NCBI RefSeq assembly: GCF_001676025.1
Contig: NZ_LZFW01000024.1
Span: 62,001 to 126,000, forward strand
Direction of reading: 5' to 3'
DNA: 64,000 bases
Origin: Vibrio sp. UCD-FRSSP16_30
GTDB taxonomy: Bacteria > Pseudomonadota > Gammaproteobacteria > Enterobacterales > Vibrionaceae
Both the position numbers and the translations under genes were made by a program. Numbering within the stretch: the first letter of the stretch is position 1; each line of letters opens with the position of its first letter. The notes below the pieces were generated by a model, which saw only the letters and a list, made by a program, of their open reading frames with translations, had not been told where the DNA came from and ran no database searches. Below are positions 57,171 to 64,000 of the stretch, in pieces.

Positions 57171-58661
57171 ATGCCTCAATCAGCATTCGCAAATTTACCC
57201 CCGCTACCATTTATAGTGATTTCTGCACTACTAGCTATAGTGCTTTTTATCTTTATTGCTCGACTTAAATCTACAAAACGAGAACTGGGAGATTCCAAAC
57301 AGGAAACCGAAAAGGCTTCTCAAGCACTTGCTGACTATGAGATGCAATATTCTGGCATCATCAATGTGGATAAAGAGATTGAGGTTCGAGATCAAGCATC
57401 CAAATTGCGCCAAGACGAAGCCAATACAGCTTTTCTTGAAGTCACAAATGATATTGAGCAACTCAAGTCGAGTTACAAAGAAAAGAAAGGCATATATGAC
57501 TCACTCATCCATAAAATAGGTATTTATGACGATGATGTTGAGTTGCTAGAGCTAGGCTTCTACGAACCACACTTTGACTTTGACACTGCGGAGAAATTTA
57601 AAGATAAAATCCGCGAGTGCAAAGAGCGTCAAAAAGAGCTTCTTCGCCTGAAGGATACCTCTGGAGCCATTTACTGCACCACTGAGTGGACGGTAGGTAA
57701 CTCAAAAGTTGAAGGTAAGAAGATGACTGACCGAGGCATTAGGCTCACAGCTCGTGCATTCAACAACGAATGTGAAGCCGCCATCGCCAACTGTACTTGG
57801 AAAAATGTCGTCAAGATGGAAGCGCGAATTAATAAAGCCTTTGAAGCAATTAATAAGCTGAATGAGTCCAACATGATTGTCATTTCAAATAAGTATTTGC
57901 AATTGAAAATTGAGGAACTTCGCCTGACTCACGAGCACAAAGATAAGAAACAAACAGAGAAAGAAGAACAAGCTGAAATTAAGGCTCAAATGCGTGAAGA
58001 AGCGAAGATTGAAGCTGAGATCAAGAAAGCGGAACAAGAAGCCATCAAAGAAGAAGCCCGCTTTTCTAAAGCCCTTCTGACCGCTAGAAAACAGCTTGAG
58101 TCAGCGAATGACGAAGCCCGTAGTAAATTGGAAGAACAGATCGCACAGTTACAGTCTGATCTTGAATCCGCAGAGCAAAAGCATCAACGTGCACAGAGTA
58201 TGGCAGAGCAAACCAAGCAAGGTCACGTTTATGTTATTAGTAATATTGGCTCGTTTGGAGAAAACGTTTATAAGATTGGTATGACCCGCCGACTTGAACC
58301 AATGGATCGGGTCAAGGAGTTGGGTGACGCTTCAGTACCATTCAGTTTTGATGTTCACGCAATGATCCACACCACTGACGCACCTTCTCTTGAGAAAGAG
58401 TTGCATCGCGTATTCGATAATGACCGTCTGAACATGGTGAATAGGCGTAAAGAGTTTTTCCAAGTGGATCTATCTGACATCAAGAAAGCTGTTAAAAACT
58501 TTGATATTGATGATGCTGAGTTCATCGAAACTGCTGTAGCACAGGACTTCAATGAAACTAAAGCAATGCGCAAGCAAGCTGAGTTGAAAGAAGCAGTCGA
58601 GCTTGGTGCTATCACCGATTTAACTAAGGCGAAGCAACCTGAATTTGCTGAGAGCATTTAA
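57171..58661 (+). CDS. DUF4041 and T5orf172 (GIY-YIG-type) protein
   Basis: 496 residues from ATG 57171 with AGGAG 5 bases upstream; GTG 57165 is an alternative. An N-terminal membrane segment (about 13-32) is followed by a coiled coil, a DUF4041-like region (about 90-230), a second highly charged coiled coil (about 255-345) and a C-terminal T5orf172 domain (about 348-435): GHVYVISNIGSFGENVYKIG, MTRRLEPMDRVKELGD, then SLEKELHRVFDNDRLN. T5orf172 belongs to the GIY-YIG nuclease superfamily. Activity is unproven. It sits beside a decayed integron cassette. Confidence 0.8.
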   Translation: MPQSAFANLPPLPFIVISALLAIVLFIFIARLKSTKRELGDSKQETEKASQALADYEMQYSGIINVDKEIEVRDQASKLRQDEANTAFLEVTNDIEQLKSSYKEKKGIYDSLIHKIGIYDDDVELLELGFYEPHFDFDTAEKFKDKIRECKERQKELLRLKDTSGAIYCTTEWTVGNSKVEGKKMTDRGIRLTARAFNNECEAAIANCTWKNVVKMEARINKAFEAINKLNESNMIVISNKYLQLKIEELRLTHEHKDKKQTEKEEQAEIKAQMREEAKIEAEIKKAEQEAIKEEARFSKALLTARKQLESANDEARSKLEEQIAQLQSDLESAEQKHQRAQSMAEQTKQGHVYVISNIGSFGENVYKIGMTRRLEPMDRVKELGDASVPFSFDVHAMIHTTDAPSLEKELHRVFDNDRLNMVNRRKEFFQVDLSDIKKAVKNFDIDDAEFIETAVAQDFNETKAMRKQAELKEAVELGAITDLTKAKQPEFAESI

Positions 58662-58687
58662 CGTGTGCTAATTCAGGTCTGATCTGA

Positions 58688-58724
58688 CAGTTACCCAGAG
58701 GCTGTAACAGATTCTGTGTAACTG
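58688..58724. repeat. Nested CAGTTAC/GTAACTG dyad after the DUF4041 gene
   Basis: CAGTTAC at 58688-58694 has an exact inverted copy at 58718-58724 and a near copy, GTAACAG, at 58704-58710. It could be a weak terminator or the residue of an insertion-sequence end; neither is certain. Confidence 0.4.
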
Positions 58725-58725
58725 A

Positions 58726-58914
58726 CATTTAGTTCATGTGGCTCAATGGTCAATGTTGGGGGTTCAAGGCTTTATTACACGCTATATTAGTGAGGTTAGC
58801 AGTTTAGGTTACCATAATGCTCCTCTCGAACTGATGGCGTATGAGATTGATAACAAGTTCCAAAAAGGGACAGAAGTTTTTGATATTCTAGGGACTATCA
58901 AACAACGAATATAA
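58726..58914 (+). pseudogene. 5'-truncated integron-cassette gene (metallopeptidase-like)
   Basis: A 62-codon frame with no good start reads HLVHVAQWSMLGVQGFITRY then SLGYHNAPLELMAYE and ends TIKQRI at the stop that overlaps the attC. HLVHV resembles a decayed HELVHV zinc motif, and the GFITRYISEVSSLGYHNAPL-type pattern matches the region after it in DUF4157-like zinc metallopeptidases. The N-terminus is missing and the catalytic Glu is absent, so the gene looks dead. Confidence 0.55.
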
Positions 58915-59004
58915 CAAACGCTTTAAATCTGATTCGCAAACGCGTACCGAGCTCGCTAACGCTCAAACATGGTACACGTTCACTCACAGTTTAAGCGGGC
59001 GTTA
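58912..59004. other. Integron attC site (VCR-like)
   Basis: The site begins TAACAAACGCTTTAAA and ends TTTAAGCGGGCGTTA, the arms of Vibrio superintegron attC sites (VCR), which start TAACAAACG and end GGGCGTTA. The 93-bp length and overlap with the stop codon of the preceding frame are as expected for a gene cassette. No integrase gene or other attC was found in the window, so this is a lone site. Confidence 0.8.
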
Positions 59005-59100
59005 CTTTTCCCATACTTTAGATAATCCGTGATTTACTAAATTAGCAAAATCGGTAAACAGAAATGTCCAGAGACTCCATAGACCTGAAGTTTTACTCGT

Positions 59101-59122
59101 GGCACTTTTCTCAAAAAGTGCC
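59101..59122. repeat. Hairpin after the attC site
   Basis: GGCACTTTT and AAAAGTGCC pair perfectly around CTCA. Lacking a T run, it is not an obvious terminator. Confidence 0.45.
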
Positions 59123-59180
59123 AGCTAGCTCAGATCTGCTCCATTACGTGTTTCGTGCGATTTACATCAGGAGTTATTTT

Positions 59181-59273
59181 ATGAGGTTAGGCCTAATTTT
59201 TCTTATACATGTAATATCCATAATATTTAGGCCTTATCATTATTTCTATTTTCACTTAGAAATGAACGCCTGA
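59181..59273 (+). CDS. Possible 30-residue hydrophobic peptide
   Basis: MRLGLIFLIHVISIIFRPYH then YFYFHLEMNA, with AGGAG 7 bases before the ATG. About 15 residues could span a membrane. An in-frame ATG at 59064 would extend it to 69 residues but lacks a ribosome site. A cassette-type small peptide or toxin is possible but untested. Confidence 0.4.
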   Translation: MRLGLIFLIHVISIIFRPYHYFYFHLEMNA

Positions 59274-59274
59274 A

Positions 59275-59580
59275 TTAGCCGTTGATCGGGCCTTTATTAA
59301 TGGCAGTTAATGGTTGGTTCAAGTTGAAAATTACACCGCGAACCTCATCCACACCCATCTTTTTTAAGCGAGCACTATGCATTGCTAGGTAAGTCTCTGC
59401 GCTGTGTTGGTCTTCAAAAAGGTAGATGCCACCGGCCAATTTCTCGGCTTCATTTTCTGTCCAGATTTTCCAGACCATACCCGGTTCATTGTTGATAGAC
59501 TTTGCTAGGTCAACGAGTGCGTTCGACATCTCTTCGCCAAATGGACCGTTAAATTCAAAATCGACTTGTAATAATTTCAT
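59275..59580 (-). CDS. ydhR: YdhR-family monooxygenase-like protein
   Basis: 101 residues, same length and pattern as E. coli YdhR: LLQVDFEFNGPFGEEM, INNEPGMVWKIWTENEAE, AGGIYLFEDQHSAETYL and VIFNLNQPLTAINK. Ferredoxin-like dimeric alpha-beta barrel; proposed to act on aromatic compounds, not proven. Divergent from the LysR gene, which may control it. Confidence 0.9.
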   Translation of the reverse strand: MKLLQVDFEFNGPFGEEMSNALVDLAKSINNEPGMVWKIWTENEAEKLAGGIYLFEDQHSAETYLAMHSARLKKMGVDEVRGVIFNLNQPLTAINKGPING

Positions 59581-59735
59581 GGTTACTTCTCCAAATAGAT
59601 ACTTGGTATTGCGCTGAGACCTATGGCCAAATCGCCAACATCAAAGGCTTGATTGCCTGTTTCAATATATATTACCTGTAAAAAACAGACAGAAAAGTTC
59701 ATAATACTGCCATTAACTGTCAGGATTTTAGACCA

Positions 59736-60626
59736 ATGAGATTGAAGACAACTCTCGACCAATGGCAAACTCTCTATGAATTAGATCGTGCTGGAAGCAT
59801 TCAGGCTGCGGCATTGAAACTAAATAAGAGCCATACCACTCTGCTTTATGCGTTGAGAAAATTGGAAGATCAACTGGGCGTATCGTTGGTTCAGATTGAA
59901 GGTCGCAGAGCGGTGTTATCTGAAGACGGTAAAGCGTTATTGCGCAGGGCTAACAGCATGCTAGAACAAGCGCGAGAACTTGAGCTAATCAGTGCACAGT
60001 TAGCAAAGGGGGTTGAGTCTGAAATAGTGGTCGCAGTTGATCATTTGTGCTGTCTTGAGCGAATTTATAAACCGATGGTTAATTTTCTAGCTGAAAACAA
60101 CAGTACATCGATACAAGTGGTAGAAACTTCGCTATCGAAGACTACTCAAATGGTCACTCAAGAACTGGCCGATGTAGCCATCATTAATCTACCGATAACT
60201 AATTACCCTGCGGAAGCCTTTGGTTTTACCGAGATGGAGCCTGTTGTGGCGAGCTCACACCCGTTAACTAAGGCGACGTCTATATCGCTCAATCAGCTCT
60301 CGATGCTACCACAAATTGTGGTGAGGGATTTAGGTTCGGTTGAAAAGCTTGGTGAGAAAAAAGATGTGGGTTGGTTGAAATCGAGTCAGCGCATTACGGT
60401 TGATAATTTCGACCATGCCTTTAGTGCGGTAGAGCAAGGTGTGGGTTATTGCAGGTTGCCCAAGCATATTGTTGATAACCGAGGCTGTGGGAAACTGATT
60501 GTGCTGAAAGTCGAAAATGGCGGTAGTTATCAGGTTCCATTACATCTGACTTTACCTAAAGGGGCAAAAACGGGGACTGCCACAAAACGTTTTTATGAAT
60601 TGCTTCTTGAGTCAGCCTCTAGATAA
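59736..60626 (+). CDS. LysR-family transcriptional regulator
   Basis: 296 residues. N-terminal LysR helix-turn-helix (about 1-65: LDRAGSIQAAALKLNKSHTT then LEDQLGVSLVQIEGRRAVLS) and a C-terminal substrate-binding domain (about 90-290). Divergent from ydhR across 155 bp, the standard layout for a LysR regulator controlling its neighbour. Inducer unknown. Confidence 0.9.
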   Translation: MRLKTTLDQWQTLYELDRAGSIQAAALKLNKSHTTLLYALRKLEDQLGVSLVQIEGRRAVLSEDGKALLRRANSMLEQARELELISAQLAKGVESEIVVAVDHLCCLERIYKPMVNFLAENNSTSIQVVETSLSKTTQMVTQELADVAIINLPITNYPAEAFGFTEMEPVVASSHPLTKATSISLNQLSMLPQIVVRDLGSVEKLGEKKDVGWLKSSQRITVDNFDHAFSAVEQGVGYCRLPKHIVDNRGCGKLIVLKVENGGSYQVPLHLTLPKGAKTGTATKRFYELLLESASR

Positions 60627-60779
60627 GTGGTTTTTGTTTATATCTTCGCCAAATCACCAAGCAACTTAAGCGCTAATTCGTAGTTTTAACCGTTTGCGAC
60701 TACACTCATCTGACCACTGCGTTTTGTAGTGCTACCCATATCAATTATTGTTTAAAGATACGCTCAGGGAGAGACGTAA

Positions 60780-61316
60780 ATGTATCCATTTTTTCGCCTC
60801 GCAAAAGTGACATGGCAAGCCAAAAAACAAGCATCACTAAAAATCAGCGACAAAAGCAGTACACAATTCTATTGCCACCCTTGGGACTTGGACATATTTA
60901 ACGAATTAAACAACGGCCGAGTACTGACCCTATATGATCTCGGCCGCACAGCACTAGGCATTCGATGTGGACTCATAAAAGCACTGGCCGACAACCGCTG
61001 GGCATTAGTCGTGGCAGGAAGCTCAATCCGCTATCGAAAGCGAGTCCACTTACTCAATCACCTTACCATCCACACCCAATGCGTCGGCTTTGACGACAAA
61101 TGGCTCTATGTAGAACAATCCATGTGGGTAAAAGACCAACCCTGCTCATCAGCCCTAATCCGCGCTGGCGTCACCTCAAAAAATGGTATCGTCCCACCAC
61201 ACAAAGTATTAGAAGCCATGGGAGAAACCAACACCTTCGGCGAACTTCCCCGCTGGGTAACAGAGTGGATAGATTCAGAACAACACCGCCCTTGGCCGCC
61301 ATTGGGGGAGGGATGA
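60780..61316 (+). CDS. Acyl-CoA thioesterase (4HBT-like hotdog)
   Basis: 178 residues. The hotdog motif HPWDLDIFNELNNGRVLTLY (about 32-51) has the Asp of the FcbC/YbgC 4HBT group, followed by AGSSIRYRKRVHLLNHLTIH. Probably hydrolyses acyl-CoA or recycles an acyl group in lipid metabolism. Third codon positions are unusually C-rich and G-poor (GAC, CAC, AAC, ATC), unlike neighbouring genes, hinting at recent inversion or transfer. Confidence 0.85.
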   Translation: MYPFFRLAKVTWQAKKQASLKISDKSSTQFYCHPWDLDIFNELNNGRVLTLYDLGRTALGIRCGLIKALADNRWALVVAGSSIRYRKRVHLLNHLTIHTQCVGFDDKWLYVEQSMWVKDQPCSSALIRAGVTSKNGIVPPHKVLEAMGETNTFGELPRWVTEWIDSEQHRPWPPLGEG

Positions 61317-61335
61317 AACGATAACAATATTGGTT

Positions 61336-61355
61336 ATATCAAGTGATCTTGATAT
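61336..61355. terminator. Hairpin after the thioesterase gene
   Basis: ATATCAAG and CTTGATAT pair around TGAT, followed by GTTTGTTGTT. A plausible but weak terminator. Confidence 0.4.
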
Positions 61356-61552
61356 GTTTGTTGTTGAGTATTCTATGGCTTCTAACGATATGAGCTAGAG
61401 CTAGAGCATCATTTGGTCTCTTAGTTCAAATTATTCAAATCTTGCCCCGCAAACTGCGAAAATTTGGAATCCAGATCTAACAATATCAAACCCGTAATTA
61501 TTCCACGCTTCTTACACTGACTAGCAAATCATTGGATTGTGTTGGGTAGAGT

Positions 61553-64000
61553 ATGAGAAAACTGTTTGGATTATTGGTTGCTTTTTTCCTATTAGAGTAT
61601 TCAGGTAAGTATGCGTATGCTGTTGAAATATCAATCTTAACTGAATGTCAGGGAGCCTTGTCGTGTGACGGTCCTAATGAACCCAATATTCCAGATAATG
61701 ATGACGACGATAGTAGTAACAATAACGGAGGCGAGCTTGATGACGATTCTGGCCCAGACCCTGTTGATGTGGATAGAGAAGCCATTGCGTCGGAAATCTC
61801 TGATATTACCGGCAACACTATCGACGCAGCAGAGGTTGCAGGATTGGAGGCAGATAGAGAGGCGATTGCCGCTGATACCCAAACTTCTGACATACAAAGT
61901 GATAATGAACAACAGCAGCAACAAGTCAGTGAAACAAGCGCCGAAGGGAACGAAAGTGATTGTCCTGTTGAATTGTACTCTGGGTGCAAAATAACGCGTG
62001 AAATTGACTATACCCATCCTGTATTTTCTTTAGTTAGGCAACATCGTATCAGCCAAGGCTCTGCATGGTCGTTAGGTGCGGGTTGGCACTCCTCTTTAGA
62101 TAGCCGAATTATTTGGGGGGTGGATGTTGATATGCAACCCTTAATTGAATTAAACCAAGCATCAGCGAATCAATATCAAACCATTATTAATGGTATTGAC
62201 CAAGGTATTGATGAATTACGCAACTCTTTCAAAGACCGCCTGGCCTACAATGAAGAACAAATACAGCAGCAATTGTTAGAGGCCATCTCTGAACTGCAGG
62301 CGCAGCGCGCAATTTATGTTGCGAGTAGAGATCAGATTCAAACAAAGATTAATGAGTTAACAAGCCAGCATCAACAATCTGATTATTATCGAGAACGCAA
62401 CCGCTATGTAGTGGATACGGCTTATCCAGAAGAGTATGAGATTGGGCTACATAAGTTAAAATGGGTCGCTCCCAACGGCAGTAGAAAGCTGTTCAGTGTT
62501 GAGCCATCAACATCAAGTATCACACCAATTATGGGACACAATACCCATTTACAAATTGATGAAAATGGGTTGTTTGTTGTCTCTACTGCCAAGGGGGTAA
62601 CCTATCAATATAACTATCAAGGCTTCTTAGTTAAAGTCAGTCAAAATGATGGCCGTAGCGTGACTATTTATCGAGATAGCCAGCAACAGCCAATACGTAT
62701 GCTCGATGAGTTGGGGCGAACGGTTTCTTTTACTTATACCGACAATCGTTTAACGAAAATTACCGATCAAGAAGCACGAACGCATAGCTATACATATCAA
62801 TCTGGAAAACTTAGTGATGTTGTCCAATTTAATGGTGCCAAACATCATTACCAATATACTTATCAAGACAACCCCCTAGCCTTAACTGTGAAATCCGATG
62901 GTGAAGGTAATAGCGCATTTTATCTTTATCGCCAGCAAGACAACAAAACGGTGGTTGATACCCAGATAGATCCTTCCGGTAATCCGTTTAGCTATGAGTA
63001 TGATTTCGCAAATCGAACCACCACAGTGATAAACCGAAACCAAACTCGCATCCGTTATCAGTACAACGCACACAATCAAATTTTATCTAAGGTGTATGAA
63101 TCTGACGGAACTGAAATTAACAAGGTTTATGATGATAAAGGTAACTTGATAACTGAATATGATGAATTAGGACACACCACTCTTTACCGTTATGACTTGT
63201 ATGGTCGAGTGATATCGACAACCGATCCAGTAGGGCGCAGCACTGATGTAGAGCGGGATGAAGCAGGCAGAATACGTTCAACGATTAATAATGTCGGCGA
63301 TGAAACGCAGTTTGTTTATGACAGTGCAGGCCGAATAGAGAGTATCGAATTAGCGGATGGCTCAGTGGTGAAAGAGCATTGGCTTGATAATGTGCTGATT
63401 CGCCGCATTGATGAAGTGGGTAATTACACTGAATATCAGTATGACGATTTAGGATACCCAATTCGCATTGAACAATTTGATCCTCACACGCCCGTAGAGC
63501 AAAGGTACATTCGAGAAACAGAGTTTGACAAAATAGGTCGAATATTAAAAGTTGCAGAAGGCTCTCGCGCTCTTCCTAAGCAGCAGTGGCGCGTGACACA
63601 TTATGAATACCACAGTGACGACGGTCGAGATTTAGATTCACCAACACGTATCATTGACCCGCTAGGTCGTGAATCGATCCTACAGTACGATGCCAATGGT
63701 TTACTCACTTACCAACAAGACTTCTCTGGTGTTAAAACCTACCTGACTTACACGCCAAGAAATAAAGTTGCGACCAAGAAAGTACTCATGCCGTCCTTAA
63801 CGGGAGAGATCGAACACCTTACTCAGTACAGTTATGATTCAGAAAATAATTTAGTGTCGGTGGCACTTCCACATGGCGCAGTGTGGCAATACCAATATGA
63901 TTCACGGAATAGGTTAATTCACTCTTCTATAGAGGGAACAGAGGTCAGTAAATCGTATACCTATGATGCGTCAGGTAATCACATTGCGGAAACCTATAGT
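61553..64000 (+). CDS. Exported RHS/YD-repeat protein, N-terminal 816 codons (3' end outside window)
   Basis: A continuous frame runs from ATG 61553 to the end of the window. Residues 1-24 form a signal peptide (MRKLFGLLVAFFLLEYSGKY then AYA-V). A low-complexity acidic linker follows (PDNDDDDSSNNNGG, Gln-rich near 120). Then a DUF6531-like start (VRQHRISQGSAWSLGAGWHS), a coiled-coil stretch (about 215-285) and many YD repeats (for example GRTVSFTYTDNRLTKI, YDSAGRIESIELADGS, YDANGLLTYQQDF). RHS proteins form a closed shell that often carries a C-terminal toxin. Toxin and immunity genes would lie beyond the window. Confidence 0.85.
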   Translation, partial: MRKLFGLLVAFFLLEYSGKYAYAVEISILTECQGALSCDGPNEPNIPDNDDDDSSNNNGGELDDDSGPDPVDVDREAIASEISDITGNTIDAAEVAGLEADREAIAADTQTSDIQSDNEQQQQQVSETSAEGNESDCPVELYSGCKITREIDYTHPVFSLVRQHRISQGSAWSLGAGWHSSLDSRIIWGVDVDMQPLIELNQASANQYQTIINGIDQGIDELRNSFKDRLAYNEEQIQQQLLEAISELQAQRAIYVASRDQIQTKINELTSQHQQSDYYRERNRYVVDTAYPEEYEIGLHKLKWVAPNGSRKLFSVEPSTSSITPIMGHNTHLQIDENGLFVVSTAKGVTYQYNYQGFLVKVSQNDGRSVTIYRDSQQQPIRMLDELGRTVSFTYTDNRLTKITDQEARTHSYTYQSGKLSDVVQFNGAKHHYQYTYQDNPLALTVKSDGEGNSAFYLYRQQDNKTVVDTQIDPSGNPFSYEYDFANRTTTVINRNQTRIRYQYNAHNQILSKVYESDGTEINKVYDDKGNLITEYDELGHTTLYRYDLYGRVISTTDPVGRSTDVERDEAGRIRSTINNVGDETQFVYDSAGRIESIELADGSVVKEHWLDNVLIRRIDEVGNYTEYQYDDLGYPIRIEQFDPHTPVEQRYIRETEFDKIGRILKVAEGSRALPKQQWRVTHYEYHSDDGRDLDSPTRIIDPLGRESILQYDANGLLTYQQDFSGVKTYLTYTPRNKVATKKVLMPSLTGEIEHLTQYSYDSENNLVSVALPHGAVWQYQYDSRNRLIHSSIEGTEVSKSYTYDASGNHIAETYS

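Noticed and set aside
58688..58724. Insertion-sequence end
   Set aside because: The dyad is suggestive, but no transposase fragment or second end is present.
59064..59180. 69-residue version of the small hydrophobic ORF
   Set aside because: Its ATG has no ribosome site, whereas the internal ATG at 59181 has a strong one.

Overview
The window looks like part of a primary chromosome of a Vibrionaceae bacterium, most likely Vibrio. The gene content is vibrio-like: hexR, a panP-type aspartate decarboxylase, tfoX/sxy, a ydiJ-type dehydrogenase and a DUF3581 gene. The core translation block reads thrS-infC-rpmI-rplT, then pheST and ihfA, and a Vibrio-type (VCR-like) integron attC site lies near the right end. 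No tRNA, rRNA, CRISPR array, prophage or integrase was seen. The species cannot be named from sequence alone.

Layout. 1-8.9 kb: end of an iron-dependent alcohol dehydrogenase, the sugar-phosphate regulator hexR, panP, a secreted protein, the lysine exporter lysO, divergent tfoX, PurR-controlled purC, an SOS-type sulA with a clear LexA box, a small zinc-ribbon-like protein and a DUF2786 protein. 9-23 kb: ydiJ, a DUF3581 gene, the translation cluster (infC uses a rare ATT start), an acetyltransferase, a cluster of GGACACCCAT repeats, a rhodanese, a PQQ-type sugar dehydrogenase with a Fur-like site upstream, and pheST. 23-30.5 kb: an accessory block between pheT and ihfA with a DEAD-box helicase, ywbE, a REP-associated tyrosine transposase bounded by inverted GCCACCCAT repeats, a truncated SpoIIAA-like remnant, and a run of GNAT, DJ-1/PfpI, GST and methyltransferase genes.

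30.5-48 kb: ihfA, a long imperfect palindrome, PurR-controlled purT, cdd, yohK-yohJ-sbcB, an orphan astE, a lipoprotein hydrolase, glgC behind two CRP sites, a MATE exporter, a dCMP-deaminase-like gene, a P-loop protein coupled to an adenine/adenosine deaminase, a WYL regulator, rmuC and an ssb. 48-64 kb: sgrR, a lipoprotein, a 39-residue arginine-rich ORF, a small outer-membrane barrel, the sbcDC nuclease operon, a DUF4041-T5orf172 protein, a decayed integron cassette with attC, ydhR with a divergent LysR regulator, a thioesterase, and a large exported RHS-repeat protein that runs off the window.

Two themes connect the genes. Nucleotide metabolism (purC, purT, cdd, dCMP deaminase, adenine deaminase) is spread over several loci, some linked by PurR-type operators. 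DNA repair and replication genes (sulA, sbcB, rmuC, ssb, sbcD, sbcC) are also numerous. The most unusual parts are the transposase with its repeat families and the stretch at 57-59.3 kb, where a GIY-YIG-type protein sits beside the cassette remnant.
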